Below are positions 10,668 to 21,922 of a stretch of DNA of 64,000 bases, piece by piece (position 1 is the stretch's first letter; each line of letters starts with the position of its first letter). The notes under the pieces were generated by a model that saw only the letters and a list, made by a program, of their open reading frames with translations, had not been told where the DNA came from and searched no databases. Source of the DNA: Ichthyophis bannanicus (Eukaryota > Chordata > Amphibia > Gymnophiona > Ichthyophiidae). The position numbers and the translations under genes are program-made. The stretch covers positions 79,700,662-79,764,661 of the forward strand of contig CM066043.1 in NCBI GenBank assembly GCA_033557465.1, written 5' to 3'.

Positions 10668-12928
10668 TCAAAGAGGCATCAGACCCACAACGTATACCAG
10701 GTTGGTAGACCACCTCTGGGCACCAGGCAGAGTGGAAACCATCACCAGAGAGTAGTCTTTACGCGCTAGCCATCTCCTTTCAAGAGCCAAGCTGTAAGAG
10801 AATAGGGAGTTGGGTCTTCCAGGACGACTGGCCCCTGACATAAGAGGTCCCGAGACGGAGGCAATCGAAGATGTGGCACTTGCAGGAGTCGCATCAGATC
10901 TCCAAACCACACTCTCTTCAGCCAATCCAGCACCACCAGAATAATCCTTCCCGGGTGGTGCTCCATACACTGAATCACATGCCTCACTAGGGGCCAAGGA
11001 GGAAACACATACAGCAGGCATTGACTTGGCCAAGGCTGAGCCAGGGTATCAATGTCCTCGCACCCTGTCTCTGTGCGGCGCCTGAAGAAGTGGCAAATTT
11101 TGGCACTGGAGTGGGTTGCCATCAGATCCATCTCGGGGTGACCCCAACGGCTCAGAATTAACTGAAATGCCTCCCATCTCAATTCCCACTCTCCAGTATC
11201 CAGAGAGTGCTGGCTGAGAAATCCGCTTCAACACTATCCACCCTGGCAATGTGCCTAGCCAAAAGAGCTAAGAGGTTCTTCTTCAACCAGGTAAATGGGA
11301 GAGCCATCTCCAGGGCCATGGTGTTGTCTGAAAATAGCTGAACTGCCCAGCTCTGGATCAGGGGCTGGAAACACAGAGCCAACCTGATAACTCTCACCTC
11401 TAGGCGACTGATGGACCACACCACCTCTCTGCGGTTCCAAAAGCCCTGGACCGTGCGGTCTTGACAATGAGCTCTCCCAGCCAAAGAGACAGGCATCCAT
11501 CAGCAGAAGGATCCACGAGTAATTGTCCAACAGCATGTCTTTCCTCAGATGACTGGGCTGCCACCACTGTTCCCTCTAAGCTGTGCGCGTGCACACACCT
11601 CGCCGAGCCAGCGCACATACTTTATAACAGAGCGCACAAAAATTACGGTTCTGATTCTGATAGAAAACACAGATGTCTTAAAATTTAAAAGTTGTTGTGT
11701 ATTTACGGTTTTCACAAGTTCTACAATATTTTCTAGTGCAATCAATGTGGTGTACATACTGTATTCTGATGTGCAGTCAAATTTTAAAGTATATAACTCC
11801 GAGTGTCCTTATGTGGCGCACAAAAATTTTACCTTCCTTCAAAAGTTGCACAGCTGATATTTTATGCGCACACAGCCTACAGAAAATTAGAGGGAACATT
11901 GGCTGCTGCCACCACCACCGCAGGCTGGCCTTTACCATCATCGGGAGTGGGAGTCTGAATTCAAACACCTGAGAATTCGGGGACCACCAAGTCAACAAGG
12001 ACCACTGGAGTGGCCGCATGTGTGCACATGCCCGTGGCACCATTTCGATCACCGCCACAATCAATCTGAGGAGCTGAAGATAATCCTGGACCTTTGGGAG
12101 CCTGCTGTGAACAGAACAGCACCAGGCAATCCAACAATCTTGATTTCTCCTCTGGCAGGAAGACTCTGCTCACTTGAGTATTGAAACATGGTCCCAGGAA
12201 CTCCAGGTATTGGGAAGGCCTCAACAGGCTCTTTCCCCGATTGATCACCCAGCCAAGGTTTTCCAAAAAGGACACCACTCTGGTTGCTGCTCGAGACACC
12301 TCTGAAAGAGAATGGGCTTGGATGAGCCAGTCATGGAGATATGGGTGCACACAATCCCTTGGCACCGTAGCCACCACTATGATGATCGTGGAGAATGTCC
12401 TTGGGGCAGCGAAAAGCCAAAATGTGAGGGCAGCAAACAAAGTGAGATCCAAGCACAGCAGAACGCAGATACTTTTGCTAATCCTCCTGGATCAGCATAT
12501 TAAAAAAATGCCTTGACCAAATCCAGGGATGCCAAGAAGTGCCTTCGGCACACCATTTGAATCACAGACCTCAGAGTTTCTGTCCAGAAGCGCAGGACAC
12601 GGAAGTGTTCATTGACACCCTTGAGGCCCAGAATGGGCTGGAAGAATCCATCCTTTTTCAGCACCATGAAATAGATGGAATACCTGCCCTTGCCTCGATC
12701 ATCCGGGGGAACGGGAATTACTGCCTTCAGCAGCAGCAACTTGTCCAAGGTGATCCACACAGCACCCCTTTTGTTTACAGACCCACAGGGGGAGATTATG
12801 AAAGCATCCAGATTGGCTCTTTGCATTCCAGGACATAGCCATACTGAATGATGTCTAGCACTCAGTGATCTTTGGTGGCCTGCAACCATTCTTGAAAGAG
12901 CGAAGCCTGGCCCCAACCAGAGAAACAA
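10668..12928 (-). pseudogene. DIRS C1 RT-RNase H remnant
   Basis: The pieces appear in order on the minus strand. The RT start is KAVIPVPPDDRGKGRYSIYF and LASLDLVKAF (12928-12510). RT blocks with a degraded HPYLHDWLIQ (YLDD lost) and LENLGWVINRGKS are at 12452-11961. An RNase H-like piece, including a probable SDNTMALEMAL, is at 11500-11250. A C-terminal linker (DLMATHSSAKICHF) lies at 11182-10766. Many frameshifts and stops interrupt it, and a hAT MITE lies at 11565-11901. Confidence 0.7.
11565..11901. mobile_element. hAT-type MITE, 337 bp
   Basis: The terminal inverted repeats are CACTGTTCCCTCTAA (11565-11579) and its inverse, read as CAATGTTCCCTCTAA from 11901. Imperfect 8 bp flanks, GCTGCCAC and GCTGCTGC, fit a hAT target duplication. 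There is no coding potential. Similar CAGTGTTCCCTCTAA termini are known from non-autonomous hAT elements. It is inserted in the DIRS C1 RNase H region. Confidence 0.75.
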
Positions 12929-13205
12929 GGGAAAGCACAGTTACTTACCTGTAACAGGTGATCTCTGGGAACAGCAGGAATAAGTCTTCACATATGGGTA
13001 CGTCGGTACTGACGGAGTCTGCGCAGGAATGCTTCCCAGCGTCCAATCAGAAAGCTTTTGGAAGCATCCGAACACGCCTGCGTGCTGCCTTCCCGCCTTC
13101 CCAACTGCCTCTCCTCAGTTAAGTTTTAAAGCTGAGACAAAGAGAGAGCGCAAGGAAGGGAAAGATAGAGACAGAGAAATGCAACTCCTAGGGGAAGTGG
13201 GTGGG

Positions 13206-13310
13206 TTGTGAAGACTTATTCCTGCTGTTCCCAGAGATCACCTGTTACAGGTAAGTAACTGTGCTATCTCCAGGAACAAGCAGGAATGAGTCTTCACATA
13301 TGGGGACTGC
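13206..13310. repeat. DIRS B1 internal complementary region
   Basis: The first half (to GTAACTGTGCT) is the complement of the left terminus at 12934 on. The second half (from ATCTCCAGGAACAAGCAGG) is the complement of the right terminus ending at 24180. The junction between CTGTGCT and ATCTCC fixes both element ends. Confidence 0.87.
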
Positions 13311-15397
13311 CAAGCTCAGATGCCCGGAGGGAGTCTTAGCATGTTGCAAGTCTAGAACGAGCCATGCTATTCCTCAGGACCTCAGGCATCCTGGGGATGG
13401 AGGGTAGGAGTTGAATATAGGAAAGGAGCTGTGGAACAGCTGGTTAGAACAGGGCTTCAAAAGGGGAAGGCCCTGTATCGAGGGCATTTAGTAATGAAAT
13501 ATTGTAATCTGGGCCTCCCTTGATGGCATTGCACAAGTGCACTGAGCTACATCTGGATCTGATAGGAGAGCCAGTGAATGTGCTCAAGGGGTACCTCCTC
13601 ACTGGGAAGTAGAGGTAAATAAGTAGAAGAAAAAACAAGTGGAGGTCAGAACCCTTCAGGGTGAGAAATAGCCCCAGGGGAAAACTGGGGTAGCATAAGA
13701 GGTAGAGCTTCAGCGGAGACGCAGAAGGTACTATTAAAGAAAGCTTAAGCTTAGAACAACTGAAGCTCCGCAATGTCTTTCCTAAATGGGGTCAATTAGG
13801 AAAGAAAAAAGGTACATGGAGAGCTTCAAGAGTACCTAACCTGAAAAGGTTATGGCAAGGAAAAAATATGTTAATTACCACAGGAAGTGGTTATAGCTGT
13901 AGCCCCCTAAGTATGCTGGAACAGCATTGATAGGGGTAGTGCCCATCTGTCAGGTTCATCCTATATGAGCCTGACAGATGGGCACTACCCCTATCAATGC
14001 TGTTCCAGCATACTTAGGGGGCTACAGCTATAACCACTTCCTATATCTATATACCTATATGCCTATATGAATAGGCAGGCATATAGACAGATGTCTCCAG
14101 GTATAAGGATGGAGAGATGTCCATAAAACCTCATCCCCCCCTAGGGATATAGGGAGAGAGAAAGATTTATCTGACAGCAAGAAGGTTGATACCTGCTTGA
14201 ATAGAGACATAGAGAATCCTCTTTTCCTGGTTATGACTGGCAGAGTCAGAGGAGAGGTCTCCCTGACAAGAAGAAGTGTAAATTCCTTGCAGAATTTGAG
14301 CTCTTGAATAACCAGGATGGCCTACGTGAAAATTGCAGAGGATAACTTCAGTCTGCAGACAGGAAGTCCAGATATCTCCAGAATTGCAGTATGGAGAATG
14401 GATAGAGGACGCCTCTGTAGGAAGATACCCTAGTGACCTGCCTATGAGGGCAAGATGGGTATTAGGCGTCCTCTAGCTGCTGTTGAAGAAATTTACCTCT
14501 GACGAGAAGACCCAAGGAGATATGGGCCAAGCCAGGGAATTGGCCCTCCTTTAGGTTTTCACGTAATAAAAGGCCTGAGGCTTATGCCTCAAAAGAGATT
14601 TAAGATGAGATGGTAAGGGTAGGGAATACCTGCCAGACATGAACATGACTGGGGGAACCCCCCCTAACTATCTGGGGTTATCTACTAGGCAAGATACTAA
14701 TGCTCTCTAGCAAGGGCCCATAGTGCAAAGCTACTCTGTAGAGATGCAGAGAGCATGCTGCAGGTTGGTTAGAAGAAAAAACTGGCTGTGAAAAGCCAAC
14801 AGGGAACCAGCTATTCTGCCAAGGACAAGGGGGCGAAGAATAGACGTTAACCAACCATACTGTGATAATAGGGTTTCCCAAACGAGGTTGATAACCTGTT
14901 TGGAACTTAGCACTGAGGCGAGGAGTATTGCTAGTGGAGGGGAATCCCTGGTTGTGTAGTGAACAAAACCAGTGGCTTAACCCCTAAGAATTGCTGTATC
15001 TGCAGCAACTACCAGGGCAGCATGGAAAATTTATTTTCCCTCTTCCTTTTTTAGACTGGGAAAAAGAAACAGACATGGTAGGACTTCCTATTGTCTGATG
15101 AGCTGCTGTAAGGTAACAAGGGGGGGAGACAACTCCAGAAGGGAGAATCCCCCAGTAGAACAGGTAGAGAACCATAGGGGCTTACCCGTTTAAAGAGCCA
15201 CTCTTACAAAGCAAATATTGTAGTAAGAGGGAGGTAAGACAGAGTTGCAAGAGACCGACTATGGAGGTGGTCTCGGACAGATGAGATGATACATGCCAGT
15301 ACAGGGAAACAACTGTCTATTGATAGCTGCTACCTCTCTTTCCTCCAAGAGGAAGAGGAAAATCTATTGATTATGGTCATGATCATCATAAAGACTC
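13310..15397. other. Non-coding body of DIRS B1
   Basis: About 2.1 kb with no supported reading frame. It aligns block by block with 40205-42900 of B2 (for example the AGCAAGGGCCCATAGTG block near 14711 and 42205), so it is a family feature and not random decay of one copy. It holds a perfect 72 bp inverted duplication at 13883-14041. Short open frames here are not conserved as protein as far as I can see. Confidence 0.7.
13883..14041. repeat. Perfect 72 bp inverted duplication with 15 bp spacer
   Basis: Bases 13883-13954 and 13970-14041 are exact reverse complements, with spacer 13955-13969. The homologous region in B2 (about 41425-41530) is not palindromic, so the structure arose in this copy. 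It is flanked on the right by a TATATCTATATACC-type AT-rich run. Confidence 0.93.
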
Positions 15398-15433
15398 TTA
15401 GGGGGATGTTTACTAAAGTGCGGTAATCGTGAT

Positions 15434-15525
15434 TAACGCGCGTAAAGTACGTTTAACGATCGTTAGCACGTCAGAACGCGCGTTCTGATGTGCTAACGAT
15501 CGTTAAACGTACTTTACGCGCGTTA
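15434..15525. repeat. 92 bp spacerless palindrome
   Basis: Bases 15434-15479 and 15480-15525 are reverse complements with one mismatch and no spacer. The centre is GAACGCGCGTTC. It is CpG-rich and lies 33 bp inside the left end of the Harbinger-like element, so it may be a transposase-binding subterminal structure or an expanded terminal repeat. Confidence 0.92.
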
Positions 15526-16184
15526 ACCACAGTTAACGATCGTAAACCTCCGCGGCGCGTTAAAACAGCGCAGAAGGTGGAGAGTGGGCGGAGAGAAGGG
15601 GTCAATGGGCGGAGAGTGGGCGGGGAGAGGTTCCCCTCATACTAACGCGCTGAATATCTGAGCTCAATTCCAACGCGAATGAAAACCTGTCGTTAAAGGC
15701 ATTTAAAGGGAAGAGAAACTATTTCCGTCAGCAATGTACAGAAAAACCGGGGAAACCCACAAAACGTGAGCAGTGTGTGATACATGTGCACAGAACAAAA
15801 TCTCACATAAAACGTTAGAAATGACCACAAGAAACATTTTAAAAAGCATAATTCAGCTGGGCAACAGTGATAGCAATGGGCAACAAGGAACAACACTCCC
15901 TGGAAAGCACCAAATAAAAAAGAAATGATGTGTTGAAGGGTCTACGCTCCGCAGACCCTTTCAAAGATCATTTCATTGTAATGGAGCTGTCCTGGGAGTG
16001 TTGTGTAATGTTGCCCAATGATATCATTGTTGCCCAGCTTGGTTATGGGTGTGTGCCCCTTTTCTGAGGTTTATGTGCACCGTTGTCTGCATACAAGGTA
16101 AATGAGGCCACAGTAAACCTGTTGCAGAGCAGGGTTTCTGACTCGTCAGGCCGTTTTAACTAACTCCAGGGACTGCACTGTCTC

Positions 16185-16256
16185 GGTGGCCACAGTGTGG
16201 TGCAACAGACACAGCCAGTGCCTGTAAGACCAGAAGGTCACAGGTTCAAATCCCAG
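16185..16256 (+). repeat. tRNA-like SINE head fragment
   Basis: A B-box consensus GGTTCAAATCC lies at 16243-16253, about 45 bp downstream of an A-box-like TGTGGTGCAACAG. There is no convincing cloverleaf and no CCA-side stem. This is probably a tRNA-derived repeat, not a tRNA gene. Confidence 0.5.
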
Positions 16257-16490
16257 CTGGGGCTCCTGCCAACCCAGTCCCCATAGTTTTACCCACCACT
16301 AAACAGTGATAGTAAAGACACTCCTTTAGTGCAGAGAACATACGCAAGGCCTATATTTTACCACACCAAACACAGACACCAGAAACAGGCACATTACCTA
16401 AAGCAGAGTCCCGCAAATGTAGTCCTGGAGGGCCCCACACCATTCCGGTGTCATGCTGCCTCTAATAAAGATGCCTGTGCTGCATAGCTA

Positions 16491-16940
16491 AAGGACATAG
16501 AGCTCACCCCAATTAAAACAAAAATAGTCCCATCTTTAGCAAAAATACAAACAAATGGTTGTTTCAAGAAACCGCAATAGTGGAAACACAAAAGTGGTCA
16601 GCATGGGGTAGCGGCTTGTTTTCAACTCCTGTTTTTCTATGTACAAGCTAAGTTGGCTGGGGAGTTATCACGGTCGCATGTTATTGTTTATGCTGTTGAT
16701 GTAAGAAGTGCATGAGTGGAAGGTGGTGGCGGCAGGTCGTTGATGTTAACGGGCTGAAGTTAAAGTGGCATTCAGCTGGACTCATGTCTAGTTAGTTTTT
16801 GCCATTGCCCAATGAAAGCTGAGACCTTGCTGACCACTTTTGTGTTTCCACTATTGCGGTTTCTTGAAACAACCATTTGTTTGTATTTTTGCTAAAGATG
16901 GGACTATTTTTGTTTTAATTGGGGTGAGCTCTATGTCCTT
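16491..16940. repeat. Perfect 113 bp inverted repeat around a 224 bp spacer
   Basis: Bases 16491-16603 are the exact reverse complement of 16828-16940. The whole structure is bracketed by a direct repeat GTGCTGCATAGCTA (near 16477 and 16979). It lies inside the Harbinger-like element. No protein is encoded in arms or spacer. Confidence 0.93.
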
Positions 16941-18479
16941 TTGATATTTACACTCCTTAACGTGACCACAATAGCTGTTGTGCTGCATAGCTATGCACCA
17001 CCCCCATGGTATGCAGATGTAGCTCATGCATATTTATGAGGGACAGCATGAAAACCCGAACAGTGTTTGGAACACCAGGACTGGAGTTGGGGAACTCTGC
17101 CGTAAAGCAGCAGCCAACAGGGACACACACACACCCACAGGCCCCATTGGCCAATGCCAGCTGGAGAGGCAAGACATTGGGCCCTGTCTGTAGCTGCCAA
17201 TACTAGCAGTTGCATACCTTAGCAATGCCACCCTACACCTGGGTATATGGTACACAGCTATCAAACGTTTCCTCTGATAACTGGCAGATATCAATTCCTA
17301 CGTTAAGCACATTTTGCTCATTGAGCTCCACCATAACAATCATTCTGATGTCTGCGGTGTGTGCTGCAGGTCTGGTCTCTGACAGTGTTCACCACCCTGG
17401 GGAGTGACCCCCCAACAGTCTTGTGTACCATATCCATGCCTGTACTATGCCCAGGACTGGTGTGGTGGGTATGGCTGCTGACCACCTCTATAGTAGCACA
17501 ATGCTGGCATAGGTGTGGGGGTGGCTGTCTGTCTATCCAGTGTGTGGTGGCTGCAAACACCTTCAACAGCCCACACTGCCAGCACTGTTGCCAGTATTGG
17601 GCTGCCAATGTGCATAATGAGGAGCAAGGTACCATGGGTATAGGCCGGACAGGGTGGCCTGGCCAGGGTGCATCTGCACAGGGCATAGGGCAGTGACAGG
17701 CACATTGTAGTGCCCGGCCACCACCTACACAGACAGGGTGACCTCAGTATATCCTGCTGAGAGATCACTCTCACCCTGACTGTGCAGTGACCACAGCATG
17801 GCTAGGCACTCCCATGGTGCTATCTAGTATTTCTCTCATGTGATAAATATGGGTTTCCTTTTGGGGCCCAGTCACTGATGTATCTGCTTGCTGTGAATGC
17901 TGACATCCCAGTTCTGGGTGCAGGCATCTCCACTGGGCACTAGTAGACTGTTTGCAGCTGGTAGGTGTTGTGATGGAGTGGCTTGCAGGGTGCAGTGGCT
18001 GATGGCTTGCACCAGGGGAATATCAGATAGTGGTGGGGTGCAGTATACCATATCCAGGCCTAATGTCTGTCTGCTATTGTGTTATGGCTGTGTACAGAGC
18101 TGCATTAACTGCCCTGTGGGGTGTCTGTTCCCCAGCAGGACTAGGGTTCATGTTCCCCTCTACTGCCACCGTTGCAGGGAGGTAGACTGTGGATCTTTTG
18201 ATAGGAGACCCTGTTTGCCACCCTCAGCCCTGGGGGAGGGGTGTGGTGGTGCATGGGGGCTACACCTGACTGAAACAGACAGAGATGTCCAAGATGTTCC
18301 TGCAGAAACTACCTATCTCACACAGTAACACTGCTTTGGACCTGCGCCATGGTCTCTTTCAGCCATGGACGGTGCTGTGGACCTAGTGCTGGGCGCCTCA
18401 CTGCACCCTCAGGGTGAGCACAGTACCCGCACAATGTGACGGTGTGTAGCTACTCTGTGCCAGTACAACACACGGTCGG

Positions 18480-18565
18480 TACCCCCTATCAGGCCGAGGT
18501 GCTGTGGGGGTGCACATGGTCAGTTCCCCCTACCAGGCCGAGGTGCTGTGGGGGTGTATTCCTCA
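18480..18565. repeat. About 44 bp tandem duplication
   Basis: A unit with CAGGCCGAGGTGCTGTGGGG occurs twice in tandem (about 18492-18511 and 18535-18554). Nothing else is recognisable in it. Confidence 0.75.
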
Positions 18566-18767
18566 TGGTGTGTATCTGTGGACAGCTGATTTGCATGTGC
18601 AGTGCATCATGGGTGTGACTGGCCCAATCCAACCCTGTGAAACACCAGCACCTGCTCACAGGCTCTGCTAAACCATAGGCCATCACACGTACATCTGTTA
18701 GCATAATGCATAGGTGCAGGACACCCTACAAAGTCTGTAATATAAGATGCCCACACTGGTAAAAACA

Positions 18768-18860
18768 CACGTACCCACGCACGTAAACAAACACGTACCC
18801 ACGCACGAATGTACGCGCGCAGCTACGCACGTACCAATGCACGCACCAACGTACGTGTCT
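18768..18860. repeat. ACGTACCCACGC-like low-complexity repeat
   Basis: Imperfect tandem repetition of ACGTACC(C/A)ACGCACG-like units, alternating purine-pyrimidine and CpG-rich, within the Harbinger-like element. Confidence 0.7.
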
Positions 18861-18980
18861 AGGCACACTCCGAGGGTGTTTTTCTGACACCAATACTCAG
18901 CGTAACGAAAAACATGCCTCCTCTTTCCTTCTGTAATGTACAGGATGATGCCTGAGACAGCCTTTTGCGTTAGGCACACT

Positions 18981-19042
18981 GGGGGCTTGAACCCATGCTG
19001 CCTGTAACAGCGGTCAGTACCGTAACCATTGTGCTACAGCTC
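18981..19042 (-). repeat. tRNA-like SINE head fragment, minus strand
   Basis: On the minus strand an A-box-like TAGCACAATGGTTACGG is followed by a B-box-like GGGTTCAAGCC. The spacing is tRNA-like but the stems are poor. It lies about 200 bp from the right end of the Harbinger-like element. Confidence 0.55.
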
Positions 19043-19480
19043 TGTTTCAGTGCTTTGTGTCTGTACGTCTTCTTACGATTAACGCGCAGTAACGCGGCAC
19101 GGCACCCGGTAACGCTCGTTAATTTTTCTAACGCGCGGTAGTGGTAACGATGTACCGCCCATGTCCTTATTTGGGGTTTCTTTCACTACCGCGGCTCCTA
19201 ACGCGAATTGCACTAACGCAGTTTAGTAAACATACCCCTTAGAGTTAGAGAAAGATGTCTCATGAAGAGATATCTAGGCAGGTTAGGATAAAAATTAGTG
19301 TAGATACTTCAAGTGAAAAGAAGCAGACTGCTATCCTAACCCCCAACCAAAAGGGACAATGATCTATTTGAAACCCTGCGACTGCTGGGTTTGTTGACCC
19401 TGTTGAGGTTGTGGATTCTTCAAACCAGGACGATGTTTCCCCTGTTTGGGAACATCTGGTAAAACCTTCTCCTCCTAGGG

Positions 19481-21922
19481 CATAGGTGTCAAACTCTGGC
19501 CCGCGGGCCAAATTTGGCCCGTAGTGTAATTATATTTGGCCCGCGAGGCTATACCAAATGACTACTAGAGCTAGCCCGCCGGTATTATACAGCGCATTCA
19601 TTCATCGCTAATACTACAAATCCCATAATGCCTTGCTGTTGTTTTGGCGCGTCAATCAGGACAGGTCCCAGAAACGCCCTCTCCTGTGTGACAGAAGTCA
19701 TAGCGATCTCAAGCTACAACTGTCACTGTGGAACCCCTTCCCAAAAATGGCAAAAAGAAAGGCAGACAACAGGAACTTTCTGGACAGGTGGGAGACAGAA
19801 TATTTGTTTACATATGTAAAAGACAGACCTGTTTGTCTGATTTGTGGAGTCAACGTGGCTATAACTAAGGAGTATAACATTCGACGACACTATGAAACAA
19901 AACACCATGACAAGTACAAGGACCTGGACATGACTCAAAGGAGCCAGAAAGTGGAGGAGATGAAAAGAAGTTTGGTTTCACAACAGAATATGTTCAAAAA
20001 AGCCACATCACAAAGTGAGGCTGCTGTAAAGGCTAGTTATATTGTGGCAGCAGAGATCGCAAAATCAGCCCGGCCCTTTAATGAGGGAGAGTTTGTGAAA
20101 AAGTGCATGTTGAAAGTTTGTGACATCGTGTGCCCAGAGAAAAAGCAAGCCTTTTCAAACGTGAGCCTGAGCAGAAACACAGTAGCTGATCGCACATGTG
20201 ATCTTGCCACCAATCTGTATGACCAGCTTTTGGAAAAGGGAAAAGATTTCGTTGCATTCTCCCTTGCTGTGGATGAGAGCAGCGACGCATCTGATACTGC
20301 TCAGCTGTCAGTCTTCATCCGTGGAGTGGACTCAAATATGTGTGTTACGGAGGAGCTATTGGGATTCAAATCAATGCATGGCACAACCACAGGAAAGGAA
20401 ATTTTTGAGGAGGTTTCCAAATGCGTAACTGAAATAAAGCTGCCGTGGGATAAACTCGTGGGATTAACGACAGATGGTGCGCCAGCAATGTGCGGTAAAA
20501 CAAGTGGACTGGTGGGCAGGGTCCGGGAGAAGATGCAGGAAGAGAACTGTGCAGGTGAACTAACTGTTTATCACTGCATCATACATCAGGAATCATTGTG
20601 TGGCAAAGCCCTAAAGATGGAACATGTTATGACCACAGTAACACAAGTAGTTAACTTTATAAGAGCCAAAGGTCTGAATCACCGCCAGTTTAAGTCTTCT
20701 CTGGAGGAGTGTGGTTCGGAATACGCAGACGTGCCGTATCACACAGAGGTGAGATGGTTAAGCCGAGGAAAAGTACTGAATAGATGTTTTGAGCTGCATG
20801 AGGAAATATGTCAGTTTCTGGAAAGCAAAGGGAAGGACACAGCAGAGCTTCGGGAGAAAAAGTTTCTGTGTGAGCTGGCCTTTCTGTGTGACATCTCGAG
20901 CCATCTCGATGCGCTGAACCTGCAGCTTCAGGGGCGGGGGCGCATCATCACAGACATGTACGCTGCAGTGAGGGCTTTTAAAACTAAACTGTGCCTGTGG
21001 GAGAATCAGATGCTGCAAGGAAACCTTGGCCATTTTCCCTGCTGCCAAACCATGAAAACGCAATTCTTTACCAACTTGTTCCCATGCGCACAGTTTGCTG
21101 AAAAACTCAGTGTACTCGGCGCTGAGTTTAGCCGGCGATTTGCCGACTTTGATGTCCAGAAATGTAGGTTTGAACTGCTCAGTAATCCCTTTGCAGTTAA
21201 TGTGGAAAACGCACCAACCAACCTCCAAATGGAGCTAATTGAACTCCAGTGTAATGACACGCTGAAGTCAAAGTATGATGCTGTGGGCGCCGCCCAGTTT
21301 CCACTTCATCCCTGACACAATGCCTCAGCTCCGCACCCAAGCTGCTCAGATGCTCTCCATGTTCGGCAGCACTTATCTATGTGAGCAACTTTTCTCCTCG
21401 ATGAAGATGACCAAAACATCTCACAGGAGACGTCTGACTGATGAACACCTTCGCTCGATACTGAGGATTTCCTCAGCTCAAAGCCTGAGCCCAGACATTG
21501 ATGAACTATCATCCAAGAAGAGATGCCAGGTATCTGGCTTGGGCACATCAGATTAGATCAGTGTGCAGCAAACTGAGCAATAATTAACGTTTTCTTTATG
21601 CACTTTTTCTTGCTACTCCAAGACATGGGCTTGAATGGTTGATTAATTTTATTATTGTTATTTTATTTTAAAAATTATTATTTATTATTTAAATCTTATT
21701 TAATAAATGAATGTCATTGATGTTTTTTTTATTTGAAATTGGTTTTTGCATATCTGAACTATTAAGTTATAAATTGTATAGTAATAAGTGTTGCTTCATA
21801 TTCAATGTTAAAGCAAATCTTGTTTGGGTCCATATTAAAAGGTTCATTTGTTCAATGCTGGCCCGCGACTTTGTTCAAGTTTTACATTTTGGCCCACTGT
21901 GTATTTGAGTTTGACACCCCTG
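19481..21922 (+). mobile_element. hAT transposon (Charlie/GTF2IRD2-like), 2442 bp, almost intact
   Basis: The terminal inverted repeats are CATAGGTGTCAAACTC (19481) and the inverse of CAGGGGTGTCAAACTC (ending 21922). A perfect 8 bp target duplication TCCTAGGG flanks it (19473-19480 and 21923-21930). The subterminal DNA carries repeated GGCCCGCG motifs at both ends, probable transposase-binding sites. One transposase gene fills the centre. The insertion disrupts the DIRS B1 gag. Light damage (one frameshift) indicates a recent arrival. Confidence 0.93.
19747..21556 (+). pseudogene. hAT transposase (GTF2IRD2-like), single frameshift
   Basis: I chose the ATG at 19747 (MAKRKADNRNF); the open frame extends upstream to 19633 but without conserved sequence. 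A BED-type zinc finger follows (CLICG...HYETKHH). The RNase H-like catalytic core has LAVDESSDASD (first Asp) and LTTDGAPAMCG, then HCIIHQESLCGKAL and YHTEVRWLSRGKVL. The C-terminal dimerisation region has FGSTYLCEQLFSSMK and RRRLTDEHL. The frame shifts near 21285-21305 (one extra base or two missing) and resumes to TAG at 21556. The same protein type was domesticated in mammals as part of GTF2IRD2. There are no premature stops elsewhere. Confidence 0.88.

Larger units (their letters stand above)
15401..19238. mobile_element. PIF/Harbinger-like DNA transposon, 3.84 kb, no transposase seen
   Basis: The terminal inverted repeats are GGGGGATGTTTACTAAA at 15401 and its inverse form GGGGTATGTTTACTAAA read from 19238. 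The flanks are a TTA duplication (15398-15400 and 19239-19241), which fits the TWA target of PIF/Harbinger elements. Comparison with B2 supports a clean insertion, since the flanking sequence rejoins. The ends are rich in AACGCG-type motifs. Inside are a 92 bp palindrome, a 113 bp inverted repeat, two tRNA-like segments and tandem repeats. None of the open frames shows DDE transposase or Myb-like motifs, so it appears non-autonomous. Confidence 0.75.

Noticed and set aside
11549..11972. Open frames over 11549-11972
   Set aside because: They fall in the non-coding AT-rich hAT MITE and its flanks.
17318..18328. Open frames of 110-143 codons on both strands in the Harbinger-like element
   Set aside because: They overlap each other on opposite strands, are Cys/His/Thr-rich by composition and show no DDE or Myb motif.
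18698..18979. Cys/Val/Gly/Thr repeat protein (GTCV-type) on the minus strand
   Set aside because: It is the translation of the ACGTACC-type low-complexity repeat and has no independent support.
16185..19042. tRNA genes
   Set aside because: B-box-like sequences are present but there is no consistent cloverleaf; these are SINE-type remnants.
21571..21910. Polyadenylation region or 3' gene of the hAT
   Set aside because: The AT-rich segment contains AATAAA-like strings by composition; it may serve as a 3' UTR, but nothing specific identifies a site.
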